Shown here one piece after another: positions 1-5,756 of a stretch of DNA of 6,220 bases. Every line of letters begins with the position of its first letter. Within the stretch, counting starts at the first letter, position 1. The DNA is taken from positions 1 through 6,220 of the forward strand of contig JAAUQA010000213.1 in assembly GCA_012032855.1 (NCBI GenBank), written 5' to 3'. The position numbers were made by a program, and so were the translations under genes. This DNA is from Candidatus Competibacteraceae bacterium (lineage in GTDB: Bacteria; Pseudomonadota; Gammaproteobacteria; Competibacterales; Competibacteraceae). The notes under the pieces were generated by a model. The model made no database searches and had not been told where the DNA came from. It saw only the letters and a list, made by a program, of their open reading frames with translations.

Positions 1-135
1 CTGTCAGAATGGGTGCCCGGCGGGGCTGATTTGATTGTGGATAATTTTAATGACACTGGACGCATTGATGGCGAACCGCAAGGTTTGCTGCAGCGTATTG
101 TGCTGATGAATCAGGATCGCTGGCTGGAGAATTGA
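1..135 (+). CDS. C-terminal end of an unrecognised protein (5' end outside window)
   Basis: Frame 1 is open from the left edge to a TGA at 133-135 and gives 44 residues, beginning LSEWVPGGADLIVDNF and ending NQDRWLEN. The reading is supported by its tight junction with the next gene: the stop lies 5 bases before the ATG at 141 and overlaps a possible TTG start at 132. The visible tail is soluble, with no membrane segment, and has a mixed hydrophobic and acidic composition. I do not recognise a family from this fragment and assign no function. Its place at the head of a cluster with two small membrane-anchored proteins suggests co-transcription with them. Confidence 0.7.
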   Translation: MSEWVPGGADLIVDNFNDTGRIDGEPQGLLQRIVLMNQDRWLEN

Positions 136-140
136 GCGTG

Positions 141-404
141 ATGATTAAGAATCAATATGTGTTGTTTGTAGTGGCGCTGCTAGCGATAGCTTCGACCGCG
201 CTGAACGTAGCCCTGTTCGTCAGCGAGCGAGGCAATGAACACCGCCTACGGGAACTGAACCGGCGGATTGATCAGATGGAATTCAAACAGTTACCGCATT
301 TGGAAGAGCGTCTATCTCAACTCGACCCTACGCAAGCGGTTGAAAACCTGTCCCCGCAGAGTGAGCCGGAAACCGAATCGGCTGGTAGCGGAACCGCTCA
401 ATGA
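141..404 (+). CDS. Small single-pass membrane protein with coiled-coil segment
   Basis: This encodes an 87-residue protein of unknown function. Residues about 6-28 are a strongly hydrophobic stretch (YVLFVVALLAIASTALNVAL) that should be one membrane helix. A charged heptad-like region follows at about 31-62, rich in Glu, Arg and Leu and probably coiled coil. The tail is rich in Ser, Glu and Thr and likely disordered. This layout (short N-terminus, one helix, coiled coil) suits an inner-membrane scaffold or partner protein, but that is inference. Start choice: GGAG at 126-129 lies 11 bases before ATG 141 and 8 bases before GTG 138. TTG 132 is too close to it. ATG 141 and GTG 138 are both plausible and differ by one residue. 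The stop overlaps the next start as ATGA (401-404), which implies translational coupling. Confidence 0.72.
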   Translation: MIKNQYVLFVVALLAIASTALNVALFVSERGNEHRLRELNRRIDQMEFKQLPHLEERLSQLDPTQAVENLSPQSEPETESAGSGTAQ

Positions 405-1009
405 CCGCTGCGCTGTTCGCCAGCCAACTGCTGCTCATCGCAGTTTGTCTGTGGTTTTGGTGGCGGCTGCGTACCACCTCACATCGCTTGGCCGAGCATT
501 TGGAGCCGGCGGCTAGTCAATCCGATTTAGTGGCTAACCTGAACCGGCAATTGCAAGCGTATCTCGATAAAACGCTGTTTGCGCGAGCCGATGGTAACGG
601 ATTTAGCCGAGTACCGGTGACTTGCCGGGAATCTCATGATGCTTATCGGACCGTGGAAGAGTTATTGGCTTATATCGCCACCCTGACCGACCAAGATCAG
701 ATCTCGCAGCAAGAAAAACTGATCAAGGCCATTTACCAGCTACAAGACGCTCTGAATTTGCCCGATAAGACGCTACAGGCATGCCTGCACCCGATTCTGG
801 AACAGTTGCAACAGTCCACTGTACTCGGTCGTCAGGTCGGTAGCGTGGAACAAGTGCGGCGCGGCGATCCGGCAGACGCTCGCAGCATGTGGCTACTTAC
901 CCGTGGTACCCGAGTGCAACAACCACTTGGGGTAGTGGTGCGCGATCCTGAAGGGAAATCATCAACAAAGCCAAGGTTCTATGCGTCTGAAACGAGGTCC
1001 ATCCCTTAA
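401..1009 (+). CDS. Membrane-anchored protein of unknown function; 3' end possibly frameshifted
   Basis: The encoded protein has 202 residues. Residues about 4-22 form one N-terminal membrane helix ending in WFWWRLR, so the rest would be soluble and anchored to the inner membrane. The body is helical and Gln/Leu-rich (about 84-142), followed by a segment containing RSMWLLTRGTRVQQPLGVVV (161-180) that looks like a small beta-rich conserved core. I do not recognise a named family. It starts within the stop of the upstream gene (ATGA overlap), so the two are coupled and may act together at the membrane. The last 16 residues (SSTKPRFYASETRSIP) look unlike the rest. Adding one A to the AAA at 956-958 would instead give K-IINKAKVLCV and a TGA at 988-990. 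The true C-terminus may therefore be shorter by about 6 residues. The gene itself is well supported and its last codons are not. Confidence 0.75.
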   Translation: MTAALFASQLLLIAVCLWFWWRLRTTSHRLAEHLEPAASQSDLVANLNRQLQAYLDKTLFARADGNGFSRVPVTCRESHDAYRTVEELLAYIATLTDQDQISQQEKLIKAIYQLQDALNLPDKTLQACLHPILEQLQQSTVLGRQVGSVEQVRRGDPADARSMWLLTRGTRVQQPLGVVVRDPEGKSSTKPRFYASETRSIP

Positions 1010-1011
1010 TT

Positions 1012-1042
1012 TTGTTAGGGCCCGCTAAAATCAACATATCAT
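1012..1042 (+). promoter_or_regulatory. Weak sigma70-type promoter candidate before the DUF2333 gene
   Basis: TTGTTA (1012-1017, 4 of 6 matches to TTGACA) and TATCAT (1037-1042, 5 of 6 matches to TATAAT) are separated by 19 bases, which is longer than ideal. The stretch from 1010 to 1050 is AT-rich compared with the flanking genes and lies in a 58-base gap before the ATG at 1068, where a separate promoter would be expected. The evidence is consensus matching only. Confidence 0.25.
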
Positions 1043-1067
1043 CATTAAATTGTCACAGGATGCCGTT

Positions 1068-2135
1068 ATGAGCGCACGCAATTTCTTCGGAAAAATAAAA
1101 AATGCCGTCGGTTACCTGATCGGCCTCTACAATCCCAAGAACGTGAGGGATAAGGGCGTTCTCTGGACCCTGAAACTCGCGTTGATCACCTATATCTTCG
1201 TGGTTCTCGGTCTGATGTTTTACTGGAGTCGCGAACCGGCATTCTTCGAGATCCAACCCGTCGCCTTGGAGATGGCGGGTGGTGATGAAGCCAAGGCACA
1301 GGTGCCGGGCTACGCTACGACCGCCACCCTGATTAAAATTGCAAATACCCTGTTGTATAAGCCCGGCGGTTATATCAGCAATGATGTGTCTTTACCCAGC
1401 TACGTGATGGATAACATGCCGAATTGGGAATTCGGCTTGCTGACGGATTTGCGCGAAGCGACCCGAGCTCTGCGCAACGACTTCAGCCGGGCACAGTCGC
1501 AGTCCCAAGAAGACACGGATCTGATGGCTGCGGATGCGCAGTTCCATTTCGATCCCAATAGTTGGTTGGTGCCGCCCACTGAGTTGGAATATAAGAAAGG
1601 GGTGGAAGCGTTACAGCGTTATCTGGACCGACTCGGCAGCCAACCCCCTCAGGCACGCTTTTTTGTCCGCGCCGACAATCTGAATGCTTACTTGGCGGTA
1701 GTGGAAAAACGCCTGGGCAGCCTGGCCCACCGGTTGAGTTCGAATGTCCCTGAATTGCTGTACAAGCCCGCTATCGGAGCAACCGATGGCAGCGCCGATC
1801 CGAATGCGGCGCTGAGCGAAGTGACTGAGGTTACGCCTTGGATGGAAATCGATAATGTGTTTTTCGAGGCGCGCGGTTATGTGTGGGCTTTGTTACATGT
1901 CTTGAAGGCCATCGAAGTGGATTTCGGCGATATCTTGGACAGCAAGCGGGCTCGCCCCGCCCTGCAACGGATTATCCACAAGCTGAAAAACGCCGAACAG
2001 CGGATCTGGAGCCCCTTGATCATGAACAACAACGGCTTTGGCATTCTAACCAATCATTCGCTGATCATGGCCTCCTATATTTCACGAGCCAATGCCGCCA
2101 TTATTGATTTACGGTTTCTGTTGATGCAGGGCTGA
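1068..2135 (+). CDS. DUF2333 family inner-membrane protein
   Basis: This 355-residue protein has the usual features of the DUF2333 family. A short basic N-terminus (NPKNVRDKG at 22-30) is followed by one membrane helix (about 32-52), then the YWSREP motif (52-57) directly after the membrane. A large mostly helical domain makes up the rest. Conserved-looking blocks are PGYATTATLI (80-89), YKPGGYISND (97-106), NWEFGLLTDLR (119-129) and the C-terminal RANAAIIDLRFLL (340-352). The family's biochemical role is unknown. The topology suggests a large periplasmic domain held by one N-terminal anchor, which is inference. Start choice: CAGGA at 1056-1060 is 7 bases before ATG 1068. An in-frame TTG at 1050 lies upstream of that site and is unlikely. 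Length and both ends look complete. No terminator is visible after the stop. Confidence 0.88.
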   Translation: MSARNFFGKIKNAVGYLIGLYNPKNVRDKGVLWTLKLALITYIFVVLGLMFYWSREPAFFEIQPVALEMAGGDEAKAQVPGYATTATLIKIANTLLYKPGGYISNDVSLPSYVMDNMPNWEFGLLTDLREATRALRNDFSRAQSQSQEDTDLMAADAQFHFDPNSWLVPPTELEYKKGVEALQRYLDRLGSQPPQARFFVRADNLNAYLAVVEKRLGSLAHRLSSNVPELLYKPAIGATDGSADPNAALSEVTEVTPWMEIDNVFFEARGYVWALLHVLKAIEVDFGDILDSKRARPALQRIIHKLKNAEQRIWSPLIMNNNGFGILTNHSLIMASYISRANAAIIDLRFLLMQG

Positions 2136-2260
2136 TCAAGAGACGGCACCACCCAGAAGGAGACCCGCAACCAGCGCGCGCTGTTTTCATCCCACAGTGA
2201 GACCGGGCGGTCTATGCTTGTCAGGATAACAACGAGCAATTAGTCAGCTGAGGATAGGGG

Positions 2261-3730
2261 ATGGAACGCAGCGCGCAAACCAGCCTTTTTTTGCAACGGG
2301 TGGGGGATTTTATGAGCCCGTTGCCGCCCTCGGTGACAGCTGACACGACGTGTCTTGCTGTTGTCGAACAAATGCGCCTAAGCAAAGCACCGCGGGTTTT
2401 GGTCTTGAAACCCACCGGTAGCATCGCCGGTATTATCAGCTCAGGCGATATTCTCCATCAGGTGACTTTCGTTACCGATAAGCATACTCCCGCGCATGTC
2501 GTCATGAGTAAGCCGGTATACACGGTGCGTGCCGATTTACCCCTGTTTCGCGCCGTGGCCCTCATGCGAGAAAGGAATTTGCGCCACTTACCAGTGGTTG
2601 ATCAGGACAACCGTCCACAGGGTATGTTGCTGGTGGAAGACGTGCTGACCCCGTTATTGGGTAAGCAACTGGCGTTGGTCGAATCGATTGCGTCCGACCA
2701 TACCCTCACTGAGCTTTTTCAGGTAAAGCAATACCAAGTCGATTTGGCCGCCGTATTGTTGGAACAACGGGTGCCTTCTGCTGAAATCATGGTGGTATTA
2801 ACTACGCTAAATGATGAGATTTATCGTCGGGTGCTGGAGCAGTCGCTTGAGGAGATGATTGAACACGGCTGGGGTCCACCGCCGGTACCGTTCGCCGCGG
2901 TGGTCACCGGCTCCGCCGGGCGCTGGGAAAGCTTATTACGCCCCGATCAGGACAATGGCTTTATCTTGGCGAACTACCCCGACGAGCACTACCCCAAAAT
3001 CAACGATTATTTCTACGAACTGGCCAACCGCATGAACATAGGCCTTGATACGGTCGGCATCCCGCTGTGTATCGGCTATGTGATGGCCAACAATCACTCC
3101 TGGCGCAAACGCTTGCAGGAATGGCAAGCGCAGTTTTTGAATTGGATGCGCAAACCCTCGGTAGCCACCACCACCTTGCTGGATATCTGGATTGATTTTC
3201 GTCATGTATTCGGCGATCCCGACCTGACCCAGCAACTACGCGATTCCATCACCGGTAATATTCCCCGCTATCATGGGTTTTTGCGTGAATTGGAAGTGTT
3301 GCAGTTCGATCACGATGTAGCGATTACTCCGCTGCGAACGCTTAAACGCGAACGTTTACCCGGTCAGGAAGGGCACCGCAAAATCGACATCAAACGCAAA
3401 GGGCTACGCCCGTTGTTGGAAGGCGTCCGTCTCCTAGCCTTGCAGGCCGGTGTTGCTGCCACCGAAACAGTAAAGCGGCTGGCCGCATTGAAACAACAGA
3501 ACGTGTTGCAAGCGGAATTAGCGGACGCCGTTCAGGATGCATTTATCTGTCTTACGGGATTATTGTTGCGTGAACAAATTCGCGCGCAACGGGAGGATCG
3601 GTTGCCTGGAGCCTATATCGCCCCAGAAACGCTTTCCCCTTGGGAACTTCGCCGGCTCAAAGAATCCTTGCGAACGGTAGCGCGTTTGCGTAGCACCGTG
3701 CATATGGAATTTACTGCTGAAGTGTTCTGA
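2261..3730 (+). CDS. CBS-domain nucleotidyltransferase of the DUF294 (GlnD-like) family
   Basis: The complete protein has 489 residues. Two CBS domains occupy about 14-70 (VGDFMSPLPPSV ... AGIISSGDIL) and 77-134 (AHVVMSKPVYTV ... LPVVDQDNRPQGMLLVEDVL). This Bateman pair usually binds adenine nucleotides and regulates the attached enzyme. A helical linker (about 140-205) leads to a nucleotidyltransferase core with GSAGR at 217-221, E223 and DQDN at 229-232. D229 and D231 are the expected metal-binding pair. The block IPLCIGYVMANNHSW (267-281) is typical of this group. The DUF294 C-terminal domain covers about 345-485 and includes KIDIKRKGLRPLLEGVRLLAL (374-394). In related signal-transduction proteins the core resembles PII uridylyltransferase. 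The substrate here is unknown, and the N-terminal cyclic-nucleotide-binding domain found in many relatives is absent. Start choice: GAGGA at 2250-2254 is 6 bases before ATG 2261. It is cytoplasmic, with no membrane segment. Confidence 0.92.
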   Translation: MERSAQTSLFLQRVGDFMSPLPPSVTADTTCLAVVEQMRLSKAPRVLVLKPTGSIAGIISSGDILHQVTFVTDKHTPAHVVMSKPVYTVRADLPLFRAVALMRERNLRHLPVVDQDNRPQGMLLVEDVLTPLLGKQLALVESIASDHTLTELFQVKQYQVDLAAVLLEQRVPSAEIMVVLTTLNDEIYRRVLEQSLEEMIEHGWGPPPVPFAAVVTGSAGRWESLLRPDQDNGFILANYPDEHYPKINDYFYELANRMNIGLDTVGIPLCIGYVMANNHSWRKRLQEWQAQFLNWMRKPSVATTTLLDIWIDFRHVFGDPDLTQQLRDSITGNIPRYHGFLRELEVLQFDHDVAITPLRTLKRERLPGQEGHRKIDIKRKGLRPLLEGVRLLALQAGVAATETVKRLAALKQQNVLQAELADAVQDAFICLTGLLLREQIRAQREDRLPGAYIAPETLSPWELRRLKESLRTVARLRSTVHMEFTAEVF

Positions 3731-3739
3731 GCAAGGACA

Positions 3740-3757
3740 GGCAGACGCGGCAGACGC
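3740..3757. repeat. Perfect tandem duplication of a 9-base unit
   Basis: GGCAGACGC occurs twice head to tail (3740-3748 and 3749-3757), 10 bases after the stop of the nucleotidyltransferase gene. It is too short to suggest a function. It may be a simple slippage product in the 104-base intergenic gap. Confidence 0.5.
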
Positions 3758-3823
3758 AAGTTCCGATTTCCCGTATCATGCGCCCCGGGCGCGGACCGAT
3801 TTGTTCGCACACTGTCAACTTGT

Positions 3824-3831
3824 AGGGGGGG
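3824..3831 (+). promoter_or_regulatory. G-rich ribosome binding site that decides the SDR start
   Basis: AGGGGGGG (A3824 plus seven G at 3825-3831) ends 3 bases before ATG 3835, so the AGGGGG part sits about 5-8 bases upstream of the start. This supports ATG 3835 rather than the upstream TTG at 3801, which lies in a different frame and has no binding site. The same ATG gives the expected MNTYF N-terminus of the oxidoreductase. Confidence 0.5.
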
Positions 3832-3834
3832 TTA

Positions 3835-4926
3835 ATGAATACGTATTTTTTACCGGATTTCCGGGCTTTATCGCCACTGCCTTGATCCGCAAAATGATCC
3901 GCGAGGATTATCCCATCGCCGAGATCAATCTGTTGGTGCTACCCAACATGATGGACAAAGCACAGGCCGAGGTGGCCAAGATTACTGCCGGCGAAGGCAT
4001 CGCGGCGGACAAATTACGTATCGTCCAAGGCGACATCACTAAACCGAATCTAGCGCTTGCAGCCGGTGAAGACGCGCGACTGAAAGACGCTGTCACCCAT
4101 ATCTTTCATCTCGCTGCCGTTTACGATTTGGCTGTACCGGAAAATATCGCCCAAACCGTTAACGTCACCGGTACTGGTTTAGTGAATGAGTGGTTGCTGA
4201 CGCTGAAAAATCTGCAGCGTTATGTGTATTTCAGCACAGCTTATGTGTCCGGTAAGCGGGAAGGGCGAATTCTGGAAACCGAGCTGGAAATGAATCAGTC
4301 GTTTAAGAACCATTACGAGCGCACCAAATACGAAGCGGAAGTCTTGGTGCGGAAATCGTTGATCGGGTACCGACCACCATCATCCGGCCCGGCATCGTGG
4401 TGGGCGATTCCAAAACCGGGGAGACAATCAAGTTCGACGGGCCTTATTTCATACTGAACTTGTTCGAACACCTCAAATTCATGCCGTTTATCCCGTATTT
4501 CGGCCCCGGCAAAGCGGAAGCTAATTTCGTCCCCGTCGATTACATTTTCGATGCCACGCTCTATTTGGGCCATGCCGAAGCCGGGGTAGGCAAGACCTAT
4601 CATTTGACCGATCCGAAACCCCATACGGTACGGGAAATATACCGTGCGCTGATGGAAGAGTCACTGGGCCGCAAACCGGTCGGTACGCTGCCGGTACGGC
4701 CGCCAAGGTGTCATTAGCGGTGCCAGTGGCGCGCAAATGGTTGCAAGTTGAATTGGAATCGCTGGATTATTTCACCTGTCTGTCATCTTACGATTGTTCG
4801 CAAGCGCAGCAAGATCTGGAAGGTTCGGGTGTGGCGTGTCCCGATTTCAAAAGTTATCTGCCGACCCTGGTGGCTTATTACCAGCAGCATAAGCACGATA
4901 AGGATAAGCAATTGGTCATTCACTGA
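3835..4926 (+). pseudogene. SDR family oxidoreductase, interrupted by three single-base frameshifts
   Basis: Read across frames this is one extended-type short-chain dehydrogenase/reductase of about 364 residues, resembling the NAD-binding domain of fatty acyl-CoA and thioester reductases. The pieces are ATG 3835 to about 3851 in frame 1, about 3852-4351 in frame 3, about 4352-4698 in frame 2, and about 4699 to the TGA at 4924-4926 in frame 1. Visible motifs are the nucleotide-binding turn TGFPGF, an acidic VQGD, HLAAVYDL, the catalytic-type serine in YFSTAYVSG, and YERTK (YxxxK), followed by TTIIRPGIVVGDSKTGE and the C-terminal LDYFTCLSSYDCSQAQQDL block. All active-site residues are present and no internal stop falls in the correct frames. 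Each break needs one added base in a short run (T6 at 3846-3851, GG at 4351-4352, GG at 4698-4699). Sequencing error or very recent decay would both fit. As written no full-length enzyme is made. Substrate is unknown. Confidence 0.85.
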
Positions 4927-4973
4927 CCGGCAGTCAACTAGGCTTTGTTGAGCGGCCAGGTTCAATCGAAGAT

Positions 4974-4999
4974 GGTGGGTTACGCTACGTGCACCCACC
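4974..4999. repeat. Hairpin repeat with GGTGGGT / ACCCACC arms
   Basis: GGTGGGT (4974-4980) is perfectly complementary to ACCCACC (4993-4999). The inner bases TACG (4981-4984) pair with CGTG (4988-4991), with one G-T wobble and a bulged C4992, leaving a 3-base CTA loop. The layout resembles the dispersed intergenic palindromes of the GTGGGTTACGC type that I know from many bacterial genomes. It lies 47 bases after the SDR stop and lacks a following T-run, so it is better read as a REP-like element or mRNA-end hairpin than as a standard terminator. Confidence 0.5.
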
Positions 5000-5052
5000 T
5001 TACACACTCACTTTCCGGGTTGATTAGCATGTTTAGGAAAGAGGCGATTGTT

Positions 5053-5136
5053 ATGGCGTTTTTTCTGTTGCTGCCGCTTATTTTTGGAATTATTGCGGGA
5101 TTCTTGGGGCCGTGGGTAATGCGGTTTCTTGGGTAG
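5053..5136 (+). CDS. Candidate 27-residue hydrophobic membrane peptide
   Basis: The peptide starts MAFFLLLPLIFGIIAGFLG and ends WVMRFLG. Residues 2-24 are almost entirely hydrophobic, with Gly and Pro spaced through the helix, enough for one membrane span. GAGG at 5041-5044 lies 8 bases before ATG 5053, a good ribosome binding site. An in-frame ATG at 5029 would add eight residues (MFRKEAIV) but has only a weak upstream GGG. The peptide sits 33 bases before the secreted cysteine-repeat gene and could be co-transcribed with it. I recognise no family. Length alone makes it uncertain, and the support is the binding site plus composition. Confidence 0.45.
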   Translation: MAFFLLLPLIFGIIAGFLGPWVMRFLG

Positions 5137-5169
5137 TAAGTCTTGTTCAGTTACCAGGAGCAGCTAATC

Positions 5170-5733
5170 ATGAAAGCATTCGGCTTCAAAGTGACAACAG
5201 GGGTAGTGTTTGCGCTCACCGCCCTGATTTTGATCGCCTTCACACCATCTCCAATACACGCTGCGGACAGGGATTTCTGCACTAGCTATGCCCGAAATGC
5301 CGTCAGACAAAACGATGAAAATCGAAGGCGTGACTGCGATCTTAAAGGCGGTCGTTGGCACTCCAACTATGACGACCACTACCGGTGGTGTCGGGATACC
5401 TCTTATGACAAGGCCGACCGGTCGAACCGTAATCGAGAAAAAGATTTACAACGCTGCAGAAGAGATTCTCATCGCCCCGACCCTGGCTATGGTCGCCCCG
5501 ACTATGGGGATCAGTCTTCCGACCGGCGGGAATTTTGCGAAAGTTACGCGCGCACTGCCGTATGGCAAGGCAATGAAAATCGCAATAAAGGCTGCGGATT
5601 CTCGGGACCGCTTTGGCACACCGACAAAAAAAGTCATTACAATTGGTGTTTGAGAGCGTCAAACACCGAGATTGTGGAAGTGCGTCAGAGACGTAGCCGA
5701 GAGCTCAAGCTATGCGGTGGTGACCCCCGCTGA
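5170..5733 (+). CDS. Secreted protein with two four-cysteine repeat modules
   Basis: This 187-residue protein has a clear signal peptide: a Lys-containing start, a hydrophobic core at about 8-24, and probable cleavage after A31 or A32 (PIHA-A-DRD). The mature part holds two copies of one module: residues 36-96 with C37, C56, C74 and C96, and 122-182 with C123, C142, C160 and C182. Cysteine spacing is 19-18-22 in both. Shared positions include FCxSYARxAVxQ, ENRxxxC, LWH/RWH, HYxWC and a basic helical stretch before the last cysteine. Four cysteines per module suggest two disulfides each, formed in the periplasm or outside. A Pro/Gly/Tyr/Asp linker (about 101-117) joins the modules. Function is unknown; binding or envelope stress roles are guesses. 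Start choice: AGGAG at 5156-5160 is 9 bases before ATG 5170, and an earlier in-frame start at 5143 would place residues before the signal peptide. Confidence 0.82.
   Translation: MKAFGFKVTTGVVFALTALILIAFTPSPIHAADRDFCTSYARNAVRQNDENRRRDCDLKGGRWHSNYDDHYRWCRDTSYDKADRSNRNREKDLQRCRRDSHRPDPGYGRPDYGDQSSDRREFCESYARTAVWQGNENRNKGCGFSGPLWHTDKKSHYNWCLRASNTEIVEVRQRRSRELKLCGGDPR
5275..5457 (+). repeat. Cysteine module, copy 1 (coding repeat)
   Basis: This codes for residues 36-96 of the secreted protein. It matches copy 2 at offset 258 bases (86 codons) without any gap between cysteines. Similarity is clear at protein level and only partial at DNA level, so the duplication is old. Confidence 0.75.
5533..5715 (+). 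repeat. Cysteine module, copy 2 (coding repeat)
   Basis: This codes for residues 122-182. The four cysteines, the ARxAVxQ helix and the HYxWC motif fall at the same spacing as in copy 1. Copy 2 has CGFSGPLWH where copy 1 has CDLKGGRWH, and its last third is less similar. Confidence 0.75.
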
Positions 5734-5756
5734 GTGCATAGTCGAGATGTCAAACA

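Noticed and set aside
2201..2212. Dyad GACCG-GG-CGGTC upstream of the nucleotidyltransferase gene, a possible operator
   Set aside because: Five-base arms with a two-base centre are common by chance in GC-rich intergenic DNA, and no regulator gene or second copy is present.
2936..3235. Minus-strand open frame of 99 codons inside the nucleotidyltransferase gene
   Set aside because: It lies wholly opposite the conserved catalytic region of a well-supported gene and has no recognisable domain or ribosome binding site.
3780..3792. Palindrome GCGCCC-C-GGGCGC before the SDR gene
   Set aside because: A one-base centre cannot form a hairpin, and nothing nearby supports a protein-binding site. It is probably a chance GC-rich palindrome.
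3801..3834. TTG 3801 as the start of the oxidoreductase
   Set aside because: It would add residues unlike the family N-terminus and has no ribosome binding site. ATG 3835 with the G-run gives MNTYF and the normal nucleotide-binding turn once the T-run is corrected.
4914..4928. Hairpin GGTCA-TTCAC-TGACC overlapping the SDR stop codon, a possible terminator
   Set aside because: The stem is only five pairs and the downstream bases lack a T-run, so an intrinsic terminator is not supported.
5342..5662. Long open frames on both strands across the secreted protein gene
   Set aside because: The plus-strand frame at 5170 has a signal peptide, a ribosome binding site and a duplicated cysteine module. 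The other frames have no such support and are compositional shadows.
5734..5756. Terminator between the convergent genes
   Set aside because: The 23-base gap contains no inverted repeat of useful length and no T-run on either strand.
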